A stretch of DNA of 38,026 nt from Bacteroidaceae bacterium (GTDB taxonomy: Bacteria; Bacteroidota; Bacteroidia; Bacteroidales; Bacteroidaceae). The translations under genes were made by a program, and so were the position numbers. The notes beneath the pieces were generated by a model. It saw nothing but the letters and a program-made list of their open reading frames with translations. It did not search any database and was not told the DNA's origin. The first letter of the stretch is position 1. Each line of letters starts with the position of its first letter. Positions 30,547-38,026 of this stretch are shown piece by piece. The stretch lies in assembly GCA_024684455.1 (NCBI GenBank), contig JAIKWU010000009.1, positions 1-38,026 of the forward strand, given 5' to 3'.

Positions 30547-32367
30547 TTATTCGGCGGTGAAATCGACCAGTGTCTTGCGGTAACTGCTGAAGAGTCCTGA
30601 GCGCGATATGAAGCCGATGAAGCGTCCTTCGACATCGACGACGGGCAGGTTCCAGGCCTTCGTCTCGTCGAACTTCTGCATGGCTGCTTTCAGTGTGTCG
30701 GCCGTGGTGAGGATGGCAGGCGGTGTCTTCATGAAGGCACGGACGCGGTATTGCCGATAGAGTTCGGGTCGGAACATGTATTTCCGTACATCGTCGAGTG
30801 TCATCACGCCGGCGAAACGTCCGGCAGCATCGACCACGGGAAAGAGGTTGCGGCGGCTCTGCTGAATGGCCACTACAATCTTTGTGAGGTCCCAGTCGGG
30901 ACGGACGGTGACGAAGTCTTTTTCGAGCAGCGAACCGAGGTTGAGGACGGTGAGGATGGCACTGTCCTTATCGTGTGTGAGCAATTCGCCGGTGCGGGCC
31001 AGGCGCATGGCATAGATGCTGTGCGGCTCGAAGATGTTGATGGTGAGATAGGCTGAGGCCGAGACAATCATCAGCGGCACAAAGAGTTGGTAGCCGCCTG
31101 TGAGTTCGGCGATGAGGAAGATACCCGTGAGAGGAGCGTGCATGACTCCCGACATGAGTCCTGCCATGCCGAAGAGCACGCAGTTCTGTGCCGACATGAA
31201 TCCTTCGCGCCCGTCGGGAATGTCGAGCAGTTTGTCCCAAAAAGCAGCGAAAACAAAGCCTGTGAGTGCACCGACGAAGAGACTCGGAGCGAACACACCG
31301 CCACAGCCGCCTCCACCGTTGGTGGCTGCCGAGGCAAACACCTTCATCAGCAGCACGAGACCCAGATAGAGCAGCAGGCTGCGGGTGCCTGTACCGTAGA
31401 AAATGGTGTTGTGCATGATTTCGTCGGCACTGGCGTTCTGCATGAGTTGGCCGACCACGTTGTAGCCTTCACCGTAGAGTGCAGGCAGGAAGTAGATGAG
31501 TAGACCGAGCGTGACGGCACCGACGAGAAACTTCATCCATGGCTTCTTCAGACGTGCGAAGAGTTGCTCAAACCAGTTCATGCTGCGGGTGAAATAGAGG
31601 GAAACCAGTCCGCAGACGGCTCCGAGAACCAGACATGCTGGAATGATGGCGATGGAGAACTCGTTTTCGAGCGAAAAGTCGAACATGGCATTGGTGCCGT
31701 ACAGCGCATAGGAAACACAGACGCTGGTGATGCTCGTTGTCAGCAGTGGCAGAAGTGAAGCCATGTTCAGGTCGAGCATGAGCACTTCGAGCACGAACAT
31801 CATGCCTGCAATAGGCGCCTTGAAGATGCCTGCCACGGCGCCTGCTGCTCCACATCCGACGAGCAGCATCAGTGTGTTGCGCGGCAGGTGAAAACGCTTG
31901 CCGAGGTCGCTGCCGATGGCACTGCCTGTCAGCACAATCGGTGCCTCGGCTCCGACACTGCCGCCGAAGCCAATCGTGATGGCACTGGCCACCATGCTCG
32001 ACCAGCGGTTGTGGGGCTTGATACGTGCCTTCTTCCGACTGATGGCATACAGCACCTTGGTCACGCCGTGGCTGATATCGTCGCGAACGACATAACGAAT
32101 GAAGAGAGCAGTTAGCAGGATGCCGACAGCCGGATAGACGAGGTAAACCCACGACATCTGCGACGTGGCAACACGTTCGGTAAGCAGCACACGGATTTCC
32201 TCAATGCCCCACTTCAGCACAAAAGCCACCAGGCCCGTACTCAGTCCGACCACGAGGCTCAGTCCCAACACAATCTGGCGTGATGTGAACCGCTCTCTTG
32301 CCCATCCCGTGACGGCGTCCAGCAGTCCTACTTCACGTCGTCGCCAGCGTATTGACATTCCTTTCAT
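30547..32367 (-). CDS. CLC-family anion channel/antiporter with CBS pair
   Basis: A 606-residue membrane protein. The membrane domain (about 30-445) has the CLC hallmarks in order: the region equivalent to GSGIP (DDISHGVTKV, diverged), GSVGAEAPIVLTGSAIGS (equivalent of GxEGP, with Ala in place of the Gly before Pro) and GGVFAPSLFVGA (GxFxP). The C-terminal 140 residues form two CBS domains (LLEKDFVTVRPDWDLTKIV and FMKTPPAILTTADTLKAAM), which usually bind adenine nucleotides and regulate transport. Whether it is a channel or Cl-/H+ exchanger cannot be decided. It starts three bases after the tsaC stop (ATG 32367; a second ATG at 32358 follows AAAGGA), so the pair is co-transcribed. Confidence 0.92.
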   Translation of the reverse strand: MKGMSIRWRRREVGLLDAVTGWARERFTSRQIVLGLSLVVGLSTGLVAFVLKWGIEEIRVLLTERVATSQMSWVYLVYPAVGILLTALFIRYVVRDDISHGVTKVLYAISRKKARIKPHNRWSSMVASAITIGFGGSVGAEAPIVLTGSAIGSDLGKRFHLPRNTLMLLVGCGAAGAVAGIFKAPIAGMMFVLEVLMLDLNMASLLPLLTTSITSVCVSYALYGTNAMFDFSLENEFSIAIIPACLVLGAVCGLVSLYFTRSMNWFEQLFARLKKPWMKFLVGAVTLGLLIYFLPALYGEGYNVVGQLMQNASADEIMHNTIFYGTGTRSLLLYLGLVLLMKVFASAATNGGGGCGGVFAPSLFVGALTGFVFAAFWDKLLDIPDGREGFMSAQNCVLFGMAGLMSGVMHAPLTGIFLIAELTGGYQLFVPLMIVSASAYLTINIFEPHSIYAMRLARTGELLTHDKDSAILTVLNLGSLLEKDFVTVRPDWDLTKIVVAIQQSRRNLFPVVDAAGRFAGVMTLDDVRKYMFRPELYRQYRVRAFMKTPPAILTTADTLKAAMQKFDETKAWNLPVVDVEGRFIGFISRSGLFSSYRKTLVDFTAE

Positions 32368-32370
32368 AAT

Positions 32371-32934
32371 CTATCTCAGTATCTCAAACTCACCGTTTTC
32401 CTTTACTTTGATAATCTTCGAAGGCTGGTGCTTTTCCTTCGAGCGTTGGTTGTAGCGGACGACATAATCTACCGCAGCCTTCACTTCGTCGCTGATTTCG
32501 TCGAAGGTCCGTGGGGTTGGCTCGCCGCTGATGTTCGCACTGGTCGAGACGACGGGCTTCTGGAAACGATAGCACAGTTCGTGCGAGAACGCCTCCTGAG
32601 TGACACGTATGCCGACCGTTCCGTCGTCTGCCAGCAAGTTAGGAGCCAGTCCCGAGCCGTGTTGGTAAATCACTGTCAGCGGCTGAGTGGCAAGTTCGAC
32701 CATGTCCCACACTACGTCAGGCACTCGTCGGACGTAACGCGCCAGGCGGTCGGCACTGTCCACCAGACATATCAGTGCCTTTGCCTCTTCGCGCCGCTTC
32801 AGGGCATAAACTTTTCTGACGGCTTCTTCGTTTGTGGCATCACACCCGATGCCCCACACTGTGTCTGTCGGATAGAGAATGATGCCGCCATTGCGCATTA
32901 CCTCTACCGCACGTTTCACTTCGTCTTGTAACAT
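32371..32934 (-). CDS. tsaC: L-threonylcarbamoyladenylate synthase (Sua5/YrdC)
   Basis: A 187-residue cytoplasmic enzyme making threonylcarbamoyl-AMP from threonine, bicarbonate and ATP, the first step of the t6A37 modification of ANN-decoding tRNAs. The YrdC fold is seen in ILYPTDTVWGIGCDA, VYALKRREEAKALICLV (the KxR signature), GTVGIRV and VSTSANISGEP. The length fits the short (TsaC) form rather than the longer Sua5. It is the first gene of a two-gene unit with the CLC channel. Confidence 0.93.
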   Translation of the reverse strand: MLQDEVKRAVEVMRNGGIILYPTDTVWGIGCDATNEEAVRKVYALKRREEAKALICLVDSADRLARYVRRVPDVVWDMVELATQPLTVIYQHGSGLAPNLLADDGTVGIRVTQEAFSHELCYRFQKPVVSTSANISGEPTPRTFDEISDEVKAAVDYVVRYNQRSKEKHQPSKIIKVKENGEFEILR

Positions 32935-33192
32935 AAGCCAGCAATTCGTGTAACAATTGCAAAGTTAAGAAAAAAAAATGAGAGTGGAGGGGAGTGTGAT
33001 GGGAAAAACAACGGAAAAACTCAGAATTTCTCAGAAAAACACTGAATTTTTCCGTGTGTTTCCGTTTTTTCCAAGTGTTCCCGTTGTTTCTTACTTTTTA
33101 TTTTTCAATTGTCAATGTTAATTGTTAATTGTTAATTGTTAATTATTAATTATTTGTCGTACCTTTGTGGCATCGTTGTACGACATACGACT
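32935..33192. other. Divergent spacer with hairpin and GTTAATT repeats
   Basis: The 258-bp region between tsaC and asparaginase contains a -7 box for tsaC (TAACTTTG on the minus strand, 32960-32967), a long A/T-rich imperfect inverted repeat (GGAAAAACAACGGAAAAAC at 33002-33020 against GTGTTTCCGTTTTTTCC at 33056-33072), and four perfect GTTAATT units plus one ATTAATT (33117-33151) that overlap the asparaginase promoter. Confidence 0.7.
33136..33167 (+). promoter_or_regulatory. Promoter of asparaginase
   Basis: TTG at 33136-33138 (within the GTTAATT repeat) and TACCTTTG at 33160-33167 form a -33/-7 pair with a 21-bp spacer. The ATG at 33193 lies about 20 bases after the expected start. Confidence 0.7.
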
Positions 33193-34248
33193 ATGAACAA
33201 GACTACTATCGCTGCCAAGCGTCGTGTGCTGCTCATCTATACGGGAGGCACCATCGGTATGATACGTAACCCCGAGACTGGGGCTCTGGAGACTTTCAAC
33301 TTTGAACATTTGCGCAAGCATGTGCAAGAGTTGAAGCAGTTTGACTACGTCCTCGAATCCTACGCCTTCGAACCGCCCATCGACTCGAGCGACATGCAGC
33401 CCGAACTGTGGGCACAGTTGGTGCGCATCATCGCCGAACGTTATGATTGCTTCGACGGTTTCGTTATTCTGCACGGTACCGACACCATGGCCTATACCGC
33501 CAGTGCCCTCTCTTTTATGCTCGAAAACCTCGGCAAGCCTGTCATCCTGACAGGCAGCCAACTGCCCATCGGCGTCCTGCGCACCGATGGCAAGGAAAAC
33601 CTTATCAATGCCATAGAACTCGCTGCTGCCTGCGACGACGAGGGCCGTCCGCGAGTGCCCGAAGTCTGCGTCTGCTTCGAAGCCCATCTCTACCGAGGCA
33701 ACCGTGTGACCAAGTGCAATGCTGACTACTTCAACGCGTTCACCTCCTATAACTATCCACCTCTGGCCGTCGCCGGCATCAACATCAACTACGACTCACA
33801 GCGCATCCTGCCACAGCCTTCCGGAAAGCCCTTCACGCCCCACCTTCGGCTCGACACCTCCGTCCTCGCCCTCACCCTCTTCCCAGGATTGCGTCAGGAC
33901 ATTATCGAGCAGGTGTTCCGCCTGCCCGACATTCGCGGCATCGTCCTGCGCACCTTTGGCTCGGGCAATGCACCCCGTCGTCAGTGGCTCTGCGAAGCCA
34001 TCCGCGAAGCGACGCGACAGGGCAAGGTCGTCGTCAACATCACCCAGTGTCAGCGAGGATGCGTCGAGATGGATCTCTACGCAACGGGCCAGCAACTTGT
34101 CGAAGCGGGAGTCGTCAGCGGACACGATATGACTGTCGAGAGTGCTGTCACCAAACTCATGTACCTCTTCGGCTGCGAACACGATGCCGCCACCGTGCGA
34201 CGTCTGATGAGCATTTCGCTGGCAGGAGAACTCTCCAGCGGCACCTGA
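33193..34248 (+). CDS. ansA: Type I L-asparaginase
   Basis: A 351-residue cytoplasmic hydrolase converting asparagine to aspartate and ammonia. The two catalytic-threonine regions are clear: LLIYTGGTIGMI at the N-terminus and ILHGTDTMAYTASALSF, followed by ILTGSQLPIG. The absence of a signal peptide and the length (about 340) fit the cytoplasmic type I (AnsA) form. The frame is open upstream, but the promoter places the start at ATG 33193. It is divergent from tsaC. Confidence 0.93.
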   Translation: MNKTTIAAKRRVLLIYTGGTIGMIRNPETGALETFNFEHLRKHVQELKQFDYVLESYAFEPPIDSSDMQPELWAQLVRIIAERYDCFDGFVILHGTDTMAYTASALSFMLENLGKPVILTGSQLPIGVLRTDGKENLINAIELAAACDDEGRPRVPEVCVCFEAHLYRGNRVTKCNADYFNAFTSYNYPPLAVAGININYDSQRILPQPSGKPFTPHLRLDTSVLALTLFPGLRQDIIEQVFRLPDIRGIVLRTFGSGNAPRRQWLCEAIREATRQGKVVVNITQCQRGCVEMDLYATGQQLVEAGVVSGHDMTVESAVTKLMYLFGCEHDAATVRRLMSISLAGELSSGT

Positions 34249-34347
34249 ACGGCTCTTCTACAAAAAAATGATGGAAAAATTTGGAAGTTCTTCTGAAAAA
34301 GTCTAAATTTGGAACGCCTTGAAAGGCACACACATTTATTTATTAAA

Positions 34348-34355
34348 GAAAGGAG
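34348..34355 (+). promoter_or_regulatory. Strong Shine-Dalgarno site of the 53-aa gene
   Basis: Positions 34346-34355 read AGAAAGGAGG, with the GGAGG block eight bases before the ATG at 34364. Bacteroidetes genes usually lack such a motif, and none of the neighbours shows one as strong. Confidence 0.65.
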
Positions 34356-34363
34356 GAACGACT

Positions 34364-34525
34364 ATGAAACCTGCTGGGTATGACTACGAGGCGGAAGAGT
34401 ACGACCTCGACAACGCCTACAACGAAGACGACGACCGCCGTACTGACCCCCGCGCTGAGGTAACAGGCAATTCCTACGGCGGATGGGGTACAGAGACAAC
34501 CGACAGTTCGGTCTGGTACGGCTGA
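34364..34525 (+). CDS. Small acidic Tyr/Asp-rich protein (53 aa)
   Basis: No family recognised. The 53-residue product is very acidic with many Tyr, Asp, Glu and Gly (starts MKPAGYDYEAEEYDLDNAY, ends SVWYG), has no cysteine and is probably disordered. The ATG is preceded by AAAGGAGG (34348-34355), an unusually strong ribosome-binding site for this phylum and the reason for choosing this start over the upstream Met at 34319. A clear terminator follows. It may be transcribed from the asparaginase promoter (115-base gap) or its own. Confidence 0.65.
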   Translation: MKPAGYDYEAEEYDLDNAYNEDDDRRTDPRAEVTGNSYGGWGTETTDSSVWYG

Positions 34526-34555
34526 CATTCCCCTAATGGGCAAAACGCATGAAAC

Positions 34556-34589
34556 AAGGACGCACAGACAATCCAGTCAGTGCGTCCTT
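34556..34589 (+). terminator. Terminator after the 53-aa gene
   Basis: AAGGACGCAC (34556-34565) pairs perfectly with GTGCGTCCTT (34580-34589) over 14 bases, followed by TGTCTGTC. The T run is short, but the stem is strong and correctly placed. Confidence 0.7.
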
Positions 34590-34600
34590 TGTCTGTCAGG

Positions 34601-34680
34601 CTAAGTGCTTGGAAAAATAACGCCAAGTGCTTAGCGTTCTCACGCCAAGTACTTAGCGTGAAAATTCCAAGCACTTGGAG
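34601..34680. repeat. Second four-unit palindrome array, 22-bp period
   Basis: The core AAGTGCTT, with variants AAGTACTT and AAGCACTT, begins at 34603, 34625, 34647 and 34669, exactly 22 bp apart. The first unit (AAGTGCTTGGAA) and last unit (TTCCAAGCACTT) are perfect inverted copies, so the array is itself symmetrical. It lies between the convergent ends of the 53-aa gene and the rhamnosidase gene. Unit type and period are the same as at 3421-3502. Confidence 0.9.
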
Positions 34681-34704
34681 TGGGCTTCAGAGTGTGGTTC
34701 CGGA

Positions 34705-37700
34705 TTAGCGCATCAGTACCTTCTGTTGGCCGACGATGAGGATTTCGTGGGTCGAGGGTGCGAAGGTGTGGAGTGCTGATGCTGTTGCGGTGTGCCCAAG
34801 CCGACGGCCGCTGAGGTCATAGATGGTCTTTTGTCCTTGAGCCTCGGTCCCTGTCTGGATGGCTGTGGGGGTAGGGTCGGAGCCTGTGGTCCACGTGTAC
34901 TGTCCGCTGCCGCAGACGACGGTGGCGACGGAGTCGGCATAGGTGACACTGTGGATGCCGTCGGTGTTGGCTGTGAGTGCTTTCTCGCCTTCAATCAGAC
35001 ATTGGCCTTCGGGGCAGGGAACGACGATGGTGGCAGTGGTGCCACTTGGCACGCTGAACTGGTAGGTGGTGGTGCCGTCGGTGCGTTGCCAGGAAGATCG
35101 GACGGGACCATAGGTGGTGTGGGTGGTAATGTCGCAGTGGTCGAGATCGGCGGGCAGGTAGGGGGCGATGGTGAAGGAATCGAAGGCCATGCCTGTGTTG
35201 CGGATGCCTGCGAGTTGGGTGAAGAACCATTCTTCGATGTGGTCCATCATGCAGTGGTTCTGCGAGAAAGGTCCGACATCCCAGTATTCTGGGGTGGTGG
35301 TGTAGCCCTGAACGACCCACCAGCCGTAGGAGGGGCAGTCGGTCTGGTTGGCCATCTGCCAGACGATATCGTTGTAGCCGTACTGGGCGAGGGTCATGAA
35401 CACGCACTTGAGGGCTATCTCGCCTGTCTTGATTTTGTAGCCGTCGGTCTTGACACGCTGGGCAAGGACGTCGGCCACGCGCTGCTCGTCGCCTTCGGGT
35501 ACGAGGCCGTAGTAGAGGGGCATGGCCTGTTCGCTCTGACGTCCGCCGCCACCTGTGATGCTGGTATAGACGGCGGTTTCGGCATTGTAGAACTTCGTGT
35601 TGAAGGCACGCTTGATGTTGTTGGCAAGGCGGTTGTAGGTGTTGACGTCGGAGCGTGTGCCAAACTGTTGCGCCATCTCAGCCATACAGCGGGCGAGGTA
35701 GTAGTAGGTGCAGGTTTCGGTGAATTCGGTGGGTACCATGGGACTGACGCCTGCGGTTTCCTGTCCCCAGTCGCTGAGAACGCTGTAGGTGTTGTTGATG
35801 AGGTAGTCGGTGGTGTTGTCGGTGAAGTGGGCCATCAGGCGTTTCATCTGGGGATAGTACTGCTCGATGAGCGAGGTGTCACCATAGTAACGCCAGTTGC
35901 GGTAGGGTACGAGGATGGCTGCGCCACCCCAGTTCGTGTCGTCTTCATAGACGCGCATGTAGAAGGGTGCGACTGATGGTACCTGACCGTTGGGCTGCTG
36001 GGCGTCGAAGCAGTCGCGGACGACTTTCTTGTAGAAGTTCTGCATGTCGAAGTTGCAGTTGAGCGAGACGTACATCTCGTTGGGCACGTCGAGCCAGCCG
36101 AGTTTCTCTCGTTGCGGACAGTCGGTGATGCTGTTGTAGAGTTGGGAGGCGATGGCGTCGCGGCAGATAACATGAATCTGGTTGACAAGGTCGTTGGAGG
36201 TGTGCATCTGGCCAACAGCATCTACGTCGCTGCGGATGCGCATGGCGGTGAAGGCCTCGGGGGCTGGCTGGTCATCAAGTCCGATAATCTGCAGGTAGCG
36301 GAAGCCGTGATACATGAATTCTGGACCCCACTCTTCGCCGTCGGGGTCGCCACGGAAGGTATAGACCTCAAACTGGTCGGCAGGTCCGGTGTAGAAGTTC
36401 TCCATATAGACAGAGCCATCGGGGTTGAGGCTCTCGCCACAGCGCAGGCTGATGGTCTGTCCGGCACGTCCCTTCAGACGGAAACGATAGGTGCCGGCGT
36501 AGTTTCGCCCGAAATCGACCATGTGCAGGGTGTAGCCGCCGCTTTGGATGGTCTTGGTGTTGACGGCCGGCCACGACTCGACTACGCGCAGGGGTTCGTA
36601 CATACGGCTGCGCAAGGTCCCATGGCCGCTGACTCCGCTGTGGGGACTGGTGAATCGTGGAGTAATGATGCTGACGTCGTGCCATGACGTGAGGTCGATG
36701 GCAGGTTTGTCGATGTCGGCAATGACGAGGCGTGCATCATAGTCCTCGCCGCCCCACCAGTTGCTGCCGAGTGTAGGTCCCGACTGCCATCGCCAGTCGG
36801 TGTCGGTGACGATGCGCTCGGTGGTGCCGTCGGCGTATTCAAGCAGCAGTTCGGCCATGAGGGCTGTGGCGCCGTTATTCTGCACCTCGCCCTTGGAATA
36901 GCGGCCGTCGAGGTGGTCGATGTTGTAGATGCCACCTGCGACTTGGGCAATGAGTGCGTTGGGGCCTTCGCGGAGCAGGTCGGTGACATCGTAGGTAGAG
37001 TAGAGAAGTGTCTTCTCGTATTCACTTTCGCCAGGTTCGAGCACGGCATCGGTGACGGGCTGGCCGTTGAGGCGCATGGTAAACACGCCGAGTGCTGTGG
37101 CATAGATACGTGCGCGTGTTACTTTTTTATTTAGGTTGAAGGTGCGGCCGAAGTAGGGCACGGTAGTCTCGCGCTGTGCCACCTGTCGATAGGCGACATT
37201 GTAGGTGCGTCCGTCGGTCGAGGTCTGGATGGTGAATGCTGCGGGGAAGTTGGCGGCGATGTTGTCAGGCTTGCCCACGGCATGGTCGTTCTGGCGAGGA
37301 TAGAGCACGATGCGGTCGATGGTACGTGTCTGTCCCAGGTCGAGGGTGACGACGACAGGCACGGCGACGTTCTGCTGGGTGGTCCAACCGAGGGCGCTGC
37401 CCATGATGATGCCGTCGGTCAGGTTGGCGAGAGCCCAGCCGTACTGTGGCAGTTCCCATGTGTCAGCATCCTTGCCGACAGAGAGCGTGGCGGAACGTGC
37501 GACATTGTTCGAACCACTATAGACTTCCATCTCGGCGAGTTGGACGAAGGAGAAGTTGGCATCGGTCGAGGCACGCAGTCCGAGTTCCGTCACATCCAGC
37601 CGCACATAGCGGCACTGGACAGGCGTGTCGAAGACGATGCTCATCGCGTCGAGCGTCTGCTGGCTGACCTCGGCATGTATCCACTGGCCCGTCCATTCGG

Positions 37701-38026
37701 AGGGTTTCATGAAGGCCGTCTCGAAGGTCGAAGAGGCGTCGGCGGTGCCGTCGGTCGTCGTGACCTTCACGGTCCAGGTGTAGGCCGAGCAACTCTTCAG
37801 CGGCGTACCTTCGTACTTGATGCCATAGGGCACGGGACTTTCAACGCGCCCTGAGTTCCACATAAGGGTACCGTCGGCAGCGCAAACCACAATCTCGTAG
37901 GCGGTCTGTACGACGTTGCGCTGGTCGCTCTCGAGTTGCCAACTGAATCGCGGCGTCTGTGTGTCAATACCGAGTGGGCTGCGCAAGCCCTCCACTTTCA
38001 GTTCGGTGACGGTCAATGCTGCCTGG
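34705..38026 (-). CDS. GH78 alpha-L-rhamnosidase, N-terminus outside window
   Basis: At least 1106 residues of a secreted exo-enzyme removing terminal alpha-L-rhamnose, for example from rhamnogalacturonan or glycosides. The visible start (QAALTVTELKVEG) looks like sequence just after a signal peptide, so the true start lies beyond the window; the in-frame TTG at 38016 is not a start. An N-terminal beta-domain (RSPLGIDTQTPRFSW) is interrupted by an F5/8-type-C-like module (about residues 120-215; YVRLDVTELGLRASTD). Next come the rhamnosidase N-domain (ARIYATALGVFTMRLNG), the catalytic alpha/alpha barrel with DCPQREKLGWLDVPNEM and a C-terminal beta domain. It ends with IYDLSGRRL...LIVGQQKVLMR. 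It is convergent with the 53-aa gene. Confidence 0.93.
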   Translation of the reverse strand, partial: QAALTVTELKVEGLRSPLGIDTQTPRFSWQLESDQRNVVQTAYEIVVCAADGTLMWNSGRVESPVPYGIKYEGTPLKSCSAYTWTVKVTTTDGTADASSTFETAFMKPSEWTGQWIHAEVSQQTLDAMSIVFDTPVQCRYVRLDVTELGLRASTDANFSFVQLAEMEVYSGSNNVARSATLSVGKDADTWELPQYGWALANLTDGIIMGSALGWTTQQNVAVPVVVTLDLGQTRTIDRIVLYPRQNDHAVGKPDNIAANFPAAFTIQTSTDGRTYNVAYRQVAQRETTVPYFGRTFNLNKKVTRARIYATALGVFTMRLNGQPVTDAVLEPGESEYEKTLLYSTYDVTDLLREGPNALIAQVAGGIYNIDHLDGRYSKGEVQNNGATALMAELLLEYADGTTERIVTDTDWRWQSGPTLGSNWWGGEDYDARLVIADIDKPAIDLTSWHDVSIITPRFTSPHSGVSGHGTLRSRMYEPLRVVESWPAVNTKTIQSGGYTLHMVDFGRNYAGTYRFRLKGRAGQTISLRCGESLNPDGSVYMENFYTGPADQFEVYTFRGDPDGEEWGPEFMYHGFRYLQIIGLDDQPAPEAFTAMRIRSDVDAVGQMHTSNDLVNQIHVICRDAIASQLYNSITDCPQREKLGWLDVPNEMYVSLNCNFDMQNFYKKVVRDCFDAQQPNGQVPSVAPFYMRVYEDDTNWGGAAILVPYRNWRYYGDTSLIEQYYPQMKRLMAHFTDNTTDYLINNTYSVLSDWGQETAGVSPMVPTEFTETCTYYYLARCMAEMAQQFGTRSDVNTYNRLANNIKRAFNTKFYNAETAVYTSITGGGGRQSEQAMPLYYGLVPEGDEQRVADVLAQRVKTDGYKIKTGEIALKCVFMTLAQYGYNDIVWQMANQTDCPSYGWWVVQGYTTTPEYWDVGPFSQNHCMMDHIEEWFFTQLAGIRNTGMAFDSFTIAPYLPADLDHCDITTHTTYGPVRSSWQRTDGTTTYQFSVPSGTTATIVVPCPEGQCLIEGEKALTANTDGIHSVTYADSVATVVCGSGQYTWTTGSDPTPTAIQTGTEAQGQKTIYDLSGRRLGHTATASALHTFAPSTHEILIVGQQKVLMR

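Noticed and set aside
34792..35976. A 394-residue Gly/Val-rich plus-strand open frame opposite the rhamnosidase
   Set aside because: Reverse-strand shadow of the GH78 gene. The Gly/Val/Ala/Asp bias arises from the codon third positions of the true gene.
34705..38016. Treating the TTG at 38016 as the start of the rhamnosidase
   Set aside because: The frame continues to the window edge with QAA before it, like the end of a signal peptide. The gene is simply cut by the window.

Overview
The window looks like a chromosome segment from a gut or oral Bacteroidales, most likely a Prevotella-type genome. The evidence is: Bacteroidetes -7 boxes (TAnnTTTG, usually with a TTG/TTTG about 20 bp upstream) in front of many genes; families such as DUF4924, GxxExxY, BspA-like LRR proteins and SUMF1-fold secreted proteins; and a recurrent C-terminal motif (YDLSGRRL...KGxYIxxGxKV) on large secreted proteins, typical of Prevotella. 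No rRNA, tRNA, transposase, integrase, reverse transcriptase or CRISPR array was seen.

Layout. 0-2 kb: flotillin plus an FNT-type membrane protein (translationally coupled, + strand). 2.1-3.4 kb: a carboxypeptidase-regulatory-domain outer-surface protein (-). 3.5-9 kb: a GH27 alpha-galactosidase (+) convergent with a large alginate-lyase-superfamily enzyme (-). 9-10.4 kb: UDP-glucose dehydrogenase (-). 10.7-13 kb: PL1-type pectate lyase (+). 13-17.5 kb: a minus-strand housekeeping run lysE - DUF4924 - rfbD - GxxExxY - prfC. 17.9-19.1 kb: AAA+ ATPase of the ATPase_2 family (+). 19.3-26.5 kb: an AT-richer minus-strand accessory cluster with three SUMF1-fold secreted proteins (four domains), a BspA-like LRR/cohesin-like/dockerin protein and unknown genes. 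27.1-30.4 kb: a Hanks-type membrane kinase, an unknown 182-aa protein and a SUMF1 lipoprotein. 30.5-33 kb: CLC channel and TsaC/Sua5. 33.2-34.5 kb: asparaginase I and a 53-aa acidic protein. 34.7 kb to the end: a GH78 rhamnosidase whose N-terminus lies outside the window.

Functionally, alpha-galactosidase, pectate lyase, alginate-lyase-like enzyme and rhamnosidase point to plant or algal polysaccharide use, although no SusC/SusD pair is present. The kinase region resembles a surface-sensing or adhesion module in which SUMF1 folds appear to be used as non-enzymatic (lectin-like) scaffolds, because the first of the two catalytic cysteines of formylglycine-generating enzyme is replaced in every domain where it can be aligned.

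The most unusual signals are non-coding or mobile-like. (1) A GxxExxY nuclease-like gene sits between about 30-bp inverted arrays of a GGATTT unit inside an otherwise ordinary operon. Related inverted arrays without the gene occur in frame within the DUF4924 gene, between lysE and DUF4924, and downstream of the kinase. (2) Two four-unit arrays of an imperfect palindrome (core AAGTGCTT) spaced exactly 22 bp lie in two unrelated intergenic regions 31 kb apart, and another array with a different core but the same 22-bp step lies at 26.9 kb. (3) A perfect 18-bp inverted repeat forms the shared terminator of two convergent genes and encodes the same C-terminal residues (GKKVYR) in both.
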